A stretch of 64,000 bases of DNA from Turritopsis dohrnii (GCA_027922465.2 BQMF02000167.1:372001-436000), one strand, 5' to 3'; positions 1 through 11,533 are shown, numbered from the stretch's first letter. Program-made: numbers and translations. Notes: generated by a model from the letters alone, not told the origin.

Positions 1-820
1 TTATTTTTCAGATTTTGTTCAAATTATTTCATGTCATACCAACCTAGAAACATTTTACGTGTTAGGATATCTTCTATCTTTAAAATAATATCTTAAGTAC
101 TCTTCTTTTCCACCAATTTTTATAACATTTTTTTTTTAATTAGTTGCTCAATACAAGGTTTAAAACCACTGTGTATTGAGGTACAAGGAGGAAAGGTGAC
201 AATAAACATTACATAAGTGTTGAAGATTATAATGAGAAGGAAAAACAGACTGGGGTAAAAAATTCCAGAGAGTGGAGGAGCGAGGAATGAAACTTTGTTG
301 GTAAAAATTCTTTGATGATTTTGGGATGCTGATAGTGTGATCATGGCAATTAGATGAATATCTTGTGTTTCGCTTGAAAGTTTTAAATGCAGGGATGAGA
401 GAAGAGAGCTCAGTTGAACATTTTCCGTAAAAGTATTTATAAAAGAGGCAAAGAGACACCACAGATCTGCAATGGGAGTGTGTCAAGTTTAGCATTAGTT
501 AGCATTGCAGATTCTTTTCTGGATATGATCTAAAAGATTTAGAGAATCAGAGGGTGCACCGCCTCAGATATGGCAACAATACTCAATACAAGGTTGAATA
601 GTAGATTTATAGAGGTAAAGAATGGCATCAGGGCTGAGGTATGCTCTTGCACAAAGAAGGGAGCCCGACTTCATCGAGGCTGACTTAGTGATTGCCTCAA
701 TGTAGGAAAGCCAGGAGAAGTCCTGTGAAAAAGTGATGCCGAGAAGACGAAAGGAGTTATTTTCTTCCAACTGGGTGCCATTCATGTAAACTGACGGTAA
801 AAAGGGATCTTTAGTATGAT

Positions 821-1426
821 TTACAGAGAGAGGTTTGGTTTTTGTGGAATTGAATGTGACCAGCCATTTCTATCCCACTCAACTATAGATTGCAGATCAA
901 ACTCAATTTTGCCTGCCATTTCTACCTGGCTGAACAAATCTGATTTTGGAATACAGGAATAGATGGTTGAATCATCAGCATAGATGGCAAGCTTGGAAAT
1001 AATGTCATCAGGCAGATCATTGATGAAAAGAAGAAAAAGGGTTGCCCCAAGGACAGAACCTTGGGGTACTCCTGCATTGATGGAATGTGTCGATGATGAT
1101 TGCCCGTCTAAAACAACCTTTAAACTACGATTACCAAGGAAGGAACGACTGATCTCATAAAGGAGACCCTTAACTCCATATGCAGCAAGCTTTTTCAAAA
1201 GACCAGTATGCCATACTTTATCAAATGCCTTGGATATGTCAAGAGCAACAGCTCTTGCCTCCCCAGATTTATCTAATGCAGTGTAGATTCTATCAGTTAT
1301 CACTCTAAGGAGGTCAGCAGTTGAGCGTTGGGAGCGAAAGCCATATTGAGAATCTGAGAAGAGGTTATTAGATTCAAGGTGATTAACAAAAGCATTATTG
1401 ATAAAGGCCTCAAACATTTTACTCAT
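821..1426 (-). pseudogene. Reverse transcriptase domain fragment of the LINE
   Basis: This 201-codon frame carries the RT core in order: QYGFRSQRST, then DISKAFDKVWH (first catalytic Asp), NAGVPQGSVLG, and the YADD box (AIYADDSTIY) with the catalytic Asp pair. It would copy element RNA at a nicked target site. The frame ends soon after YADD. The following thumb segment (564-785, containing the LLGITF motif) continues in another frame, so the enzyme is broken. The upstream RT fingers are also out of frame, and the linker frame stops near 1556. Confidence 0.88.
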
Positions 1427-1555
1427 AACTGGTAGGAGACTAATTGGTCTGTAATTTCGTGGATTAGATCGATCACCACAATTTTTAAAGACTGGAATTA
1501 CAGAGGCAAACTTCCAAAATGAAGGAAGATTCAGCTAGATTCAAGCAAGATTCAG

Positions 1556-2212
1556 CTATGCACTTGTTATATAGACGAGAAAGTACAGGAGATAATTCAG
1601 GTGCACACTTTTGAAACAGGATGACAGGAATTCCATCAGGGCCAGTAGCTTAGAAGCATCAAGATTTGAAACAATGGAAGATATTTTAGCTGGTGTGATA
1701 AAGCAGCTATCCATTACTTTATTAGTCCTCAAGGGAAATTCAGGAACAGCATGACCAGAGTCATCAAGAGTAGAGTTAGTACTGAAAATATTAGAGAAGA
1801 GTTCAGCTTTATCCTTAGATGATGATAAAACCTCTGGACCATTGAAAATGGGAGGAATGGATGACCTTTTATTGCTGGTGACACTTTTAATGATGTGCCA
1901 AAAATCTGGAGAGCCAATTTTTTGTGAAGAGATACGAGTTTCTTGTTGATATGTTGACTTTGCATTATTAATGACAGATTTGCAGTGAGTTCGTGCTTGG
2001 TTGAAAAGAACCTTATTATGAGAAGACTTCTCATGCTGATATTGATGAAAGTAAAGATTTCTGTGAGCAATTGCTGCAGCACAAGCAGGTGAGAACCAGG
2101 GAGAGGAGTGAGGTTTAACACGAAACTTTCTACTGGGGATAAATGCTTCAATACCAGATGTAAGCCAAGATGTGATTTCCTCTGCACATTTTTCAGCTAG
2201 ATTTGAAAACAC
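1556..2212 (-). pseudogene. LINE linker between endonuclease and RT
   Basis: A 218-codon open stretch with the usual inter-domain look of LINE ORF2: a Trp-rich WFSPACAAAI segment, then a helical basic stretch (AIAHRNLYFHQYQHE) and DFWHIIKSVTSNKRSSIPP, which resembles the FWK.V..L region before the RT. It is the middle of the same element and loses frame before the RT. Confidence 0.75.
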
Positions 2213-2344
2213 ATTGGACCAGGGGACATCGCGAAGAAAGTCTCGAAAATTATCCCATTCACCACGCTCATAACTGAAGAGAGTGCGATGAAAAGGAGAT
2301 TCAGAAGCAGCTTAGCAATTAAGAGATGTTAAGACAGAAACTAC

Positions 2345-3045
2345 GCCATGGTCAGAGTTGCCAAAGAGGAGCTTCACTAGATGCTTTACAGATATCAGGA
2401 TTTGATGTTAAAAAGAGATCAAGTAGAGATGGAGATTGATCATCACGATCAGGAAAGCGAGTAGGGAAGTCAATGATTTGGTGAAGAGATTGGGAAAGAT
2501 TAAGAGTATGAATTCCTGAGTGAGAGATTCCATTTGAGAATTTGAGCCATTTTTCATGATGAACATTGAAGTCACCAAAAACACTTGGCACTGTGATGAA
2601 TTGATAGGGCCTTGTCAATACTCTCAGGTATATAGTCTATAACAGAACAGTCTTGGGATGATCGATAAAGAAAGAACAGATAGCTTGTTGAATGGAGCAA
2701 CGAAAGACGAAAGCACATGTAGGGCAAATCAGGATCCTCCAGATCACTCACACGAGTTATAGGTAAATTGTCTCGAAGGTATACACCAAGGCCATGCATG
2801 TGGGTTTTAGAGTCCTTATGACGCAGAGGAAGATAACCTTGAAAAAGAAAATCATTTTCTGTGTCAACGTTAGAATTCAGATTAGTCTCACAAATCGCAA
2901 GGGTGTCAGGAGAGTCGTTAGAAATGAAAGAATGAATGTGAGAGAAATTTGTACGAAAACCACGGACATTTGTGAAAGATATCTTCAGTGGGGTAGGGTT
3001 AATCGAATTGGGTTTTGAAGCTGGTTTTTTGTGTTTTTTCTTTGA
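2345..3045 (-). pseudogene. LINE endonuclease (EEP-type) fragment
   Basis: On the minus strand, the frame read from about 3040 to 2572 shows FTNVRGF, a catalytic-Glu motif (AICETNL) and GLGVYLRDNLP. It then shifts frame near 2600 to VFGDFNVHHEKW, which holds the Asp/Asn metal-site motif, followed by LDLFLTSNP. The terminal SDH motif lies near 2350 in yet another frame. These are the conserved landmarks of apurinic-like LINE endonucleases, which nick target DNA to prime reverse transcription. At least two frame changes make it non-functional. Confidence 0.8.
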
Positions 3046-3758
3046 TTAACCATTTCATAAGGGAGGTTTAGATAGAGAAATAAAATAAAAGGAACAAACA
3101 TAACATGTACTTGCAAAAGTGTCATTGTGCCAATACTGTTGGTTCATCAATAAACCTTCCGCTGTAACAGAAGGCTCAGGGTGTGGCCTCGACAAAGCAC
3201 ACCAGACACATTTCCATGTGCGACATGGCACAACAAATGTCCTGATATTTTACAGCTGCTGATGGAACAGCCTCTTTTAAGCGCTACCAAAAAAGTTCGG
3301 GTTTCTAACTATCAGCCGGCCTCAGACCAGTAACTGAGTTTTTGAGTTGTACCCTCATCAAGAGATGACTTACCAGAGTTTTGACACAACAGCAACAGTT
3401 CACAAGCAGACAAAGAGCACATACAACAACTAGACAAACAGAAAAAGGTGAAAGATAACCAGCGCTCAGTGTCCTAGCTTAGAAACAAGGTAAACTTGAC
3501 TTTACCTCTAACTAAGCCACTGACAAAGATGGAGATCGAGGCTGGCCAGTAGGAAGATCCTACCTAATCCATAAAGATTTACAGTTTTCTCAGGGTGTTA
3601 CATTAGAGATTTTCCTTCTCCTAGATGACTGCCTTCGCCACGACTTAATGGAGCCCCATCTACCCCATAAACTTACGAAAAAAAAAATCATAAAGATGTG
3701 AATTATTTATCAAGTAATTTTTTCACGATCACACTTCTACATAACGTCAAAAATTTTC
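3046..3758. other. No gene recognised
   Basis: This stretch between the LINE and hAT element A has no long frame. It could be the 5' end of the LINE, but no ORF1 motif can be read. Confidence 0.5.
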
Positions 3759-4104
3759 CAAAGCATAGTGTGCAAGGGGGGTCCAGGTCCCACCAAAAAA
3801 ATGAGGTCCCAGCACAAGTTAAAACCCCCACCTAAAATCAATCGTGCATGGTCCCACCACTTAATAGATCCCCCACCTAAATTTTGAAAATTTTGAATTC
3901 CCAGCAGAATTTAGGAAGCAGAAACATATATCTTCTAAGTACAATACAAGAAACTATACAAGATATATCCTCTAGATTTCAATGTTTAGTAAAAGTACTA
4001 TGTCAACAAAATATGAACAAAAAGAAGCTTACAAGATATATTTGGCTGCTCAGAAAAAGCTCTGTACTAGTAGTTTAGCAAGAGACGTATTGTAACAGAT
4101 AAAG

Positions 4105-4299
4105 CCAAAGCCACCAGAGTAGATTCACAAGAGTTTTTAATCAGACGAGTTAAAAAGATAGTAGTTGTTTCTAGGTTCGAGTCCTAGGATGGGTGATTGA
4201 AAGTTTGTAAAACAGTTTTCTAAAGGTTAAAAAGGCATAACTGCAGTACCCATTTGCCTTGCAATTACTATCCTTGTCTTATAATTAAAAAAAAAAAAC
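4105..4299 (+). repeat. tRNA-derived SINE candidate inside hAT A
   Basis: A perfect T-arm (CTAGG stem, TTCGAGT loop, CCTAG stem) lies at 4171-4187 and fits a pol III B box. About 40 bp upstream, TAGATTCACAAGAG near 4119 resembles an A box, and a weak anticodon-like arm lies between them. Downstream is about 90 bp of unrelated sequence and then a 12-nt A run (about 4288-4299). Head, body and A tail together suggest a SINE inserted in the transposon, on the opposite strand to its gene. The acceptor stem is not convincing, so it is not a functional tRNA gene. Confidence 0.42.
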
Positions 4300-4452
4300 A
4301 AATCAAAAGCTTCAAATGTAAAACTAACAAAAAAGAACCATTATTTGCCTCCGGACAATCTGTCTAGACCCACGAAAGATAAATCGTACTAAAAATAAGG
4401 ATAAAAAGCTTTTAATGGAAAACGTCTTGTCAAAATATCAAACTTGTTAAAG

Positions 4453-7400
4453 TTATAAACGTTTTGCTGCACCAGTGTAGTCATCTTTCATAGGGATTTT
4501 TAGAGCAGCAAGAAGAAATAAGGTTTCCAAGTTTTCAGGTTTCAATTGGTTGCGCCTTTTAGTGGCAACCATTTCTAGGTAACTGTATCCCCTCTCCAAG
4601 GGGGAGGTGTTGCCTGCTGTAGAAAGCATGACTTGAACAAGTTGGCAAAATGATGGGAATTCAAGAAAATGATTGCATAAGAATTGTTTCCATACAGCAA
4701 GTTGGGAGATAGCACATTTTTCTAGTTTGCTTTTATTGACTTCAGCCATGTACAAACCATTAAGGACTTTAATCGCACCCTCAAATTCTTTTTGAACCTC
4801 CTCCTCAGTTGCTGAAATCAATTGTTGATAGTTCAAAGTAACCGAAAATCCTTCCCAGGAATCATCAGGAACCAATTCCTTTTCCTTGTTGTCAGCATAC
4901 CGTTGGACAGTATGGACTTTGGCAGTAGTAAATAGAGATATAACATCCCTTAGACGATCTTTCCTTGCCTGGAGAGACAGCTTCAGAGAAAGATCCAAGG
5001 CGGACCAACAATAATAATAGGTTTCCATATCACATTGCGATTGCACGTTTTCAATGATATTCTTTCGGATCCTCTCTTTGACAGAAAATAAAGAATCTTT
5101 GATCTTCTGTAATCTTTCTGCTTTCGTGGAAAGGCCACGGGTCGGTTTGTGGGGATGGTTTAAGATTAGCGTGTGGTTGTTACCATTAGAAGTGGAAGTT
5201 GTTCCCCATAAATTACCATTCTCATCTAGGTCAAGTGACTTGAGGAACTCGTCGGCTATCGGCGTTTCGAAACTCTCCAACAGTGATTTCGCGAACGAGT
5301 CCGACATGTTGTAAACCTGACCATGAAAAAAGCACATAAAGTATTCAAGGACAATGTCTAGTAGTTTTAACTGACTGTCAATATTTATTGTAGAGTAACA
5401 TTTAGCAGTCAATGTCTTCTTATAATCGTAATTAGTAAATGTGTCGATTAACCATGTTAATGTAATGTAAGTGTCAGACCCTCCAGTTGCACTCGTAAGC
5501 TTTTTCGTTGCTATAAACCCTGAAATTTCAAAAGTAAAAGTAAAATAGATGCAAGAAAAAGAAGAAATAAATAAAAATCAAACCGAGGATGGCAATGCTC
5601 TAAAGCTCTTACCTCCGAAACTAGTAGATCAGTTTTGTCAGCCTGCTTTAGAAATTTGGCACAGAATACCGGATCAAGATCAGCCATTAGTTTGACTATG
5701 TAAATGTTGACAGCCGTGAATAGGATGTCTCTCTCGTCTTCTCTGATACCCTTAGTATACATGGTGTCATAAACAGCTGCCAGCATTTTATTAAAAATTG
5801 AGCAAGATTTTAAAAAATGTGCCATTCTTGTCTGACACCATGATAACAAGTGTAAAGGTGTCATTTCGAGAAGTGCCATTGATTCATCTAAGGTTTCTTT
5901 GTTCTTAACACTGCTTTCAAAATGTTTTATAACTGTTCTTAGAACCTCGTAGGTTGTAGAAACCTCTTCTACATTCATGGTTTTAGATTTAACAAGTCTC
6001 TTGATAGATCCTGAAGCGGCATGGGCGAAGCAGCGAAAATCAGGAGACATAAAACCATATAAGTCCCTCAATACACGTGCTGCTTTTATATTTACCGAGA
6101 CACCATCTCCAATGTTTCCTACGGGAAAACGATTGTGTACTTGGATGTTTATCGACTTTAATTCAAAGTTGCAATCAGTCAGGCTTCCAATTTTGAAGTA
6201 CGGGGGTGGTGTTGGGGCAATGTAATTTGGATTTTCGAGGTTTTTCTGTTCAAATGCTTTAATTGTTTGCTCATAAGCTGTATCTTTAACTTCGGATATT
6301 GTTGCCACTTGTTGGATGATCTCTTCCGCTGTGTCCACTCCAGTGACTCCTCCCTTATTGAAAAAAGTTACAATTTTTAACTTATAGCATAAAACAAATA
6401 AAGATACATTTGGTAGTCATTAGTAAGTAAATTCTCTAAAGGATGTTTTATATAATACCACACCATCATCATATTATGTTGAATGAATCAAATGCCTGTA
6501 CTAACCCTCATCTTCTTGAGACAGAATGGTAAGTTGATAGGTTGATTGTTTACATCCAATCCTCTGAGATAAACTCCGTTGTATTCTGTTGAGTATTTAG
6601 AAATCCCATCGTGCATTATTGAGTAGAAGGGAGATTTCTTCATTTTGTTGTACAAAGAAATCTCTTCTCCATACTTGTAGTCGTCAAGTATAGCCTTTTC
6701 AGCATCGTGAATGTTGTGCGAGTTTAGCTGAACTTTGACTGGTCTTGGCACAGCCTCAACAGCTGCCGGATACTTGCTCGCCAAATTCTTTACAACTTCT
6801 TCTCTGAAAAGTTGTTGTCCTTTGAAACCTGTTTCATACATCTCAATGGTTGTTTTTTCTGAAATGGCTTTTGTAACACCATTGTGCACGATTGATAGAC
6901 AAAAGCTCTTTGCTTTAAGATTAGCCACATTTTCTGTACGCCCATTCAATGGTATGATTCCTAGAAAATTGTCTAATTTTCCTTGTTTCGAATGTTTTTT
7001 TGTCGACTTCCCGCTTATAACTTTCTGGTTTGCAGGACCAGGGTCGTCCAAAACAACAACTTTGATTAGTGGGGCTGATTTAGCTTTATTTGGTGCTGAG
7101 GAGATTTTGGACTGCTGGTATTGTCTTTTCAATTTCTTTGAGGTTGGTTCTGCTCCAAGAGTGTAGATATGTGATGTCTTTGGATGTTCAGATTGGTCCC
7201 GGATGAATCTCCTTGCATTTGGGCCTGCTTTTACATCAGCTTCCCATGGAAGGAAACAGCCAATGAAATCTAGGTATTTAATTGGGACTTGTAGGGCATC
7301 CCAATTATTGATGATACCCTCAAGACTCTTTGAGCTGTCCCCCAAACCATCAGCATATCTTTCGATCAGCTTCGGTAAAAACTCTTTGCTACAATGATTG

Positions 7401-7785
7401 CAATACAAACGATGATAGTTCTCGGGGGTTTTTGGACCAGTGTTAGAAATAATCAATGTCCATTCTGTTTTGTTATAACTTTTCATCAACTCTGGGTGTT
7501 CATTTTTCACGTTAATTGGCAGCACGTTTTGATTGAGACATCTGGGTTCTTTCAACAACTTTGAAATAGTTTCTCTCATTCCCCAGGGACAAATATATGT
7601 TTTATTGTAGTTTCAGCGCCACTGGTGTGTCTGAATGTTTGATGTATGTAAGTCATTACCATTGTTGGATAATCGATCATCCTCCAAAATGCTGACCTCT
7701 TTACCATCAGACCCAAAGTATCCACCATATTTTCCCGTGTAAAGCCATCTATTGCACTTCTTTTTTTCTCAGTTTTTTTAGACAT
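4453..7785 (-). CDS. hAT transposase of element A (four exons, one frame break)
   Basis: Minus-strand exons: A 7785-7576, B about 7579-6506, C 6353-5613, D 5316-4453. The B/C and C/D junctions are phase 0 with GT-AG borders (G|GTTAGT, GAG|GTAAGA; acceptors AATAAG and GGTCAG). Together they give about 960 codons. Exon B has a CNHC pair near a possible zinc knuckle, a basic middle and a HDGISKYS motif with a likely catalytic Asp. Exon C has GDGVSVN (second Asp) and CFAHAASGSIKRL. Exon D ends in the hAT dimerisation signature (GNTSPLERGYSYLE then ATKRRNQL), with the likely catalytic Glu in LERG. Exons A and B meet out of frame at GGGGAATGAGAG near 7577. Either a 1-nt indel or an unseen small intron lies there, so activity is uncertain. 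Confidence 0.75.
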
Positions 7786-8247
7786 TTTCTATTTCTGTAA
7801 CGCGATAAAAAAGCAATATAGGCTAGGAACAAAGAAAGATATATATTTTAGTTTAAACCAGTCAGCATATGACAATCAACTTGATTATATTTATCGTATC
7901 AAAATCAACATCAACAAGCCTTGCTTTCGTTTGTTTTGATTTGTTTTCTCTTTTTTCATGTTGTTGCCACTGCCTATTATTATGTAACTTATAACATTCG
8001 AAACCCATTTTTCGAAGCAAAACATTCGATTACGTCTAGCGTCCGCATCTTAACATAAGAATGTTTACATCGTTCGGTTCGGTAAAAATGATTTGTTAGA
8101 TTCAATCAATAATGGTAGACAAATTCCTTCGTTCTTGTTGAGAAACAGAAAAAATTGATGATGCACTTTAATTGATGACACATTTCAATTTTTATTACAA
8201 AACCACGATAGTCCCACCTGAAAAAAGTAGGTCCCACCTACTCCTGT

Positions 8248-8377
8248 TTCCCCCCCCCCCCCCCTCCCCCTGAAATCCAAAAATTTCCAAGTCCCACCTA
8301 AAGAAAACGAACGCAAATCAACAAACCCCCCCACCCCCCCCCAAAAGAGTGGGGGGGGGGGGGGGGGGGGGGGGGGG
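8248..8377. repeat. Long C and G homopolymer tracts at the hAT A right end
   Basis: A C run begins near 8251, C runs recur near 8326-8341, and an almost unbroken run of about 27 G ends at 8377, next to the terminal repeat. The proline and glycine frames read through it are not genes. Confidence 0.9.
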
Positions 8378-8393
8378 TGCACACTATGCAAAG

Positions 8394-8758
8394 CCTTTCC
8401 ATTTCTAACATATGAAAGCCTCTGCAGTGAGGATCATAAATTGAGCAATGAATAAGTTTTGTAGGTTTTTGTCAAGGTTGGTGAGGCAAGTGCCGAGGGA
8501 ATTACTATAAAATTCCCACTGACCTCGGCAAAAAAAAATTTGATTTTGCGTTGCATTGTCGCCACGGCATTTTTTTGCCGTGGTAAAAAAGGCTATCAAA
8601 TTTGCTGCTTGATATTTTACAACAGCTACTCGAGTTTGGGCGGATTAGTTTGGGCGCCCATACCGCTCAAACGGTATCGAAATACGTCTGGGTACAGCAC
8701 TGTAGATATAAGTATTTTACAAAGATAACAAAGGTATATGTATCAATTATATGCCTAC
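8394..8758. repeat. Two short hairpins, no gene
   Basis: TGCCGAGG at 8491-8498 pairs with CCTCGGCA at 8523-8530, and the stem extends inward through GGGAATT/AATTCCC. CCACGGCA at 8562-8569 pairs with TGCCGTGG at 8576-8583 across a T loop. They may be remains of a small foldback element. Nothing else is recognised in the interval. Confidence 0.45.
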
Positions 8759-8953
8759 CTTCACAACATCATACATATTATAGTTGACTGGAGGTGCTTT
8801 GTATGGAGGTGGTGGATCTGAATTCTGATATTGTGGGACATTTCTGCGACCAGGGATGTGAGAAGGAACTGCAAAAGTGTTTGTTGGATATAATCCATGA
8901 TCCTTGTTGGGCTTTGCAATGTTTATGTAATGTTCTTCATTGTGAGCAAATAT
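8759..8953 (-). CDS. Isolated internal exon with a PPxY motif, host gene unknown
   Basis: A strong acceptor (a T-rich tract ending CTTTCAG at 8954) and a donor (GAAG|GTAGGC at 8758) bound a 195-nt open exon of 65 codons, phase 0 at both ends. It starts IFAHNEEHYINIAKP and ends NMYDVVK. The stretch SDPPPPYKAPP contains PPPPY, the core ligand of WW domains. Proline- and tyrosine-rich tails of this kind are common in cytoplasmic tails of membrane proteins that recruit Nedd4-type ligases, but that role is only inferred. I could not find the neighbouring exons. They would lie upstream among the repeats after 9 kb, or downstream beyond hAT A. Base composition is less AT-rich than its surroundings, as expected of an exon. 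Confidence 0.6.
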
Positions 8954-10057
8954 CTGAAAGATAAAAAAAAACATTAGCAAAGATTTTTAACCAATCCTTT
9001 TGTGTTCAATTATTAAATAATTTTGTGAATAGTCTACAAGTGGGCTGATTAATTATCCATCATTATCAGGGCTTTAGCCAGCCCTGTCATGATAACGTGA
9101 TATCGAGCACGTAAACAACTTCGCAAAACAAAATATATCCGAACTAATGAATGAAGAAATCAATTCAACTAAAAGCTGAAAGTCAGCAGGCTGAGATTAA
9201 TTTTCTATTTTGAATCTTTTTCTTCCAATTCAACTTCTTCTTTTGTTTGCATCATTTCATTTTAAATTAATTCCATCAACAATGTCTTAGGTATTATTTT
9301 GAGCCTAAGTTTTGTAAATTTCTGTTTGTAGAAACCTCAGTTAAGCTTCCATTTCTCTGATTGTAAAGGGAGTGGAAAGTAAGATGCTTTTTAATTTCAT
9401 TGAATAACACGAAAACAGGATTAAAAGTGCATCTTAACTAACTGTAGGAGTGCACCTCATAATGACAAACTGGAAAGAAAAAATCTATTAGTCAAAAAAA
9501 TTGAATGAAAAAACAATGAATTTAATAATGTGGGTTTAATAATGGGTTGTTATTTATATGGTAAAAAAACCAAGAGAAGTTGATTTTAAAGACGTGTTAG
9601 AGAGTCTAGATCCCAAAATTTTCTTTGTCACCCAACCATGGTGGGTGATATTTGGCAACAAAAATTCCCAATTATGGTAATACGCGATATTTTATTAAGT
9701 TCTGGCTAAAGTGCTGATTATAGATAATATATTTTATTGAGCTGAAAGTAACTTGAAAACTCAATATTGTTCAACTCAAATTTACTTTATAACTATTGTT
9801 TATATACTTTTTATCACTTGGCTAGTTTGTACTTATAAGGTCAGGGGCTAATACAGGTCAAATTTCATAGCGGTAACCGCTATTGGGCACCAAGATCGAG
9901 GCGCCCAAATTCAAAAAAAAAAGGGAAAAATTTTTTTTTGAAAAGATCAAAAAAGAATGTGAGAAGAGCAAAACGAAAGAAAGGGAAAAAAGGAATCGTG
10001 AGGAGAAACAAAACTCGTTCATCTTATTTTAAAGCGGAAAGACAACCTCGTTACTGT
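8954..10057. other. No gene; partial copy of a repeat also found at 10.8 kb
   Basis: Sequence at 9363-9445 (TGTAAAGGGAG ... TTGAATAACAC ... GTGCATCTTAACTAAC) recurs in the same order and orientation at 10823-11135. The rest of the interval has no coding signal. Confidence 0.5.
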
Positions 10058-10119
10058 CGCTTCTTCTCTCTTTTGCGCTAAATCAGACTTACGATTTAGC
10101 GTAAAGCAGAGAAGAAGCG
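10058..10119. repeat. Near-perfect hairpin with 27-bp arms
   Basis: CGCTTCTTCTCT at 10058 and GAGAAGAAGCG ending at 10119 are complementary. The pairing continues inward to GCTAAATC/GATTTAGC around the loop AGACTTAC, with only a few mismatches. It could be the core of a foldback element or a structured transcript; no further evidence. Confidence 0.65.
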
Positions 10120-10474
10120 CTGGGAAAGAAGGGCACTCTGTGAGGTTTCCGTACCTGGTTACCAAGGCTAGGTGATTACTTTACGAACTGAAACTTTCGA
10201 AATGATTATATAGTCCTGTAAAATATACACAAAGTAAGGAAATCAAAAATGGCGGAAGGTAAACACGCCGATTCGCGTGATTGAATTTCGAAGAACATTT
10301 GAAGATTCTACAGGAAAGACTGTTACGACACGAATAACAAGAAATGAGAAAGTTTTAAGGGACTAAGAATATGTATAGTATGTTAAAATAGAACGCATTT
10401 TAGACCATTCTAGGCCCTCAAATCGAAAATTTTTCGGACTTCGCCCCCGGACCCCACAGAGGGGGCTTACAGCG

Positions 10475-10500
10475 CCCCCCCCCCCCCCCCCCCCCCCCCC
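10475..10500. repeat. Homopolymer run of 26 C
   Basis: An uninterrupted C run following GAGGGGGCTTACAGCG. It resembles the C/G runs at 8.3 and 21.6 kb. Confidence 0.95.
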
Positions 10501-10688
10501 TGACCCCCAGCTGCATTTGTTCAAATCAGAAATAGCAGAAACTAAAAACCATAATTGCAGAATGCAAAAATAAAGTAAATTCTAGTGTTCAAGAAAAAAC
10601 ATAAAACAATATAATAGTTGCTTGCAAGGCCAAAAGGGCTTCCTGTACTATTAGGGGAAATAAAAAAACTTGTGTGGGAAGATGGCTG

Positions 10689-11322
10689 CAGCGCTGCAAA
10701 TAATTTTTTTACACCAGCCAGTCATCGTGATCATTAAAAGTCAAAATCTGCCGGTCACATGGCTATATTGCCGGTCAAGTCAAACTTGAAAAATGTAAAC
10801 ATTCCATTTTATTGTTATTGTAAAGGGAGCTGGAAACTAAGAGGCTTTTTAATTTTAATTGAATAACACTAAAACGAGTCCTGCTGGTACCACTTATGTT
10901 TTCATATTCTTTCGTTAGGTGAACAATAGAATTCATATAACGAAGGAAATTTCAAAATTAGCTTAGCAATGGTGGCTGTTCTCCCTAGCAACAAAAAATT
11001 CATGAATAATCAATTAATATACCTAGTTGTCAATTGAGCAGGAAGTTAAGCATGTTCTAGTTCATATAAATAGTTGAGCATGTTTTTAAAGAGTATCTTC
11101 ATGCGTTATTAAAGGTGCATCTTGCCTAACTCTAGAAGCGTTATAGCAATCGCTATCCATTGCTATCAAGCAATCATCGTATTTCACAAAATCTGATGGT
11201 CCTTTCGTTTCAATAAAATTAATTCTGACCGGTCAAGTTGATCAGCCATAAGAAAAAACACATGATCAAGTGCTTTATATCACCGGTCATTGACCGCTGA
11301 CCACCCGTTATTTGCAGCGCTG
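10689..11322. mobile_element. Non-autonomous inverted-repeat element, hAT-like ends
   Basis: CAGCGCTGCAAATAA at 10689-10703 has its exact complement at 11308-11322. The inner flanks carry repeated CCGGTCA motifs at both ends. There is no coding capacity. Ends beginning CAG suggest hAT, but I could not find matching flanking duplications. Confidence 0.5.
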
Positions 11323-11533
11323 ACGACTGTTTGTTTTCATACTATATAATACATCTCATCAAAAAAGAATAAAACAATGAGTATTGACTTAGTTTAGGCA
11401 TGAGCACTTTTCCTTTGTCCTTTTATGAAAGATGTAGGAGAACCCCTGCTTCATAATAACTATCCTTATAATTTTTAGAAAAAGGCCAGTTACAAACGTG
11501 GATTCATCCTGTGAACCAGTTTCTTGATGGATC

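Larger units (their letters stand above)
130..3045 (-). mobile_element. Degenerate non-LTR retrotransposon (CR1/Jockey-like), antisense
   Basis: Reading the minus strand from about 3045 down to 130 gives an apurinic-type endonuclease, a linker, a reverse transcriptase and a C-terminal tail, in the order usual for CR1/Jockey-group LINEs. The frame changes repeatedly: endonuclease in two frames (2352-3040), linker at 1556-2212, RT at 821-1426, thumb region at 564-785, and the tail at 160-495 with the common LINE C-terminal pattern of a Trp-Asn pair (STLWNFLP). An A-rich stretch near 130-140 on the minus strand fits a 3' end. Because of the stops and frame changes this copy cannot encode a working polyprotein. 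The 5' limit and any ORF1 are not visible. Clade assignment is by general motif look only. Confidence 0.85.
3764..8388 (-). mobile_element. hAT DNA transposon A, 5-bp target duplication
   Basis: The ends are an 11-bp inverted repeat: CATAGTGTGCA at 3764-3774 and its complement at 8378-8388. A 5-bp direct repeat, CAAAG, flanks it at 3759-3763 and 8389-8393. Both subterminal regions contain copies of GTCCCACC (near 3788, 3852, 8211, 8231 and 8291), the kind of clustered subterminal motif that hAT transposases bind. The right end has very long C and G runs. Inside is a four-exon antisense transposase gene ending in a hAT dimerisation domain. The usual hAT duplication is 8 bp; no convincing 8-bp repeat exists here. 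The 11-bp inverted repeat is short, so the exact ends are probable rather than certain. Confidence 0.72.

Noticed and set aside
4110..4195. Functional tRNA gene
   Set aside because: T-arm is good but the acceptor stem and the U before the anticodon are missing; better explained as a SINE head.
8185..8391. Proline/glycine-rich frame
   Set aside because: Produced by homopolymer C and G runs at the end of hAT A.
11389..11530. Possible minus-strand exon with a hydrophobic stretch ending in Lys/Cys
   Set aside because: No convincing splice acceptor; abuts a LINE 3' tail; too short to support.
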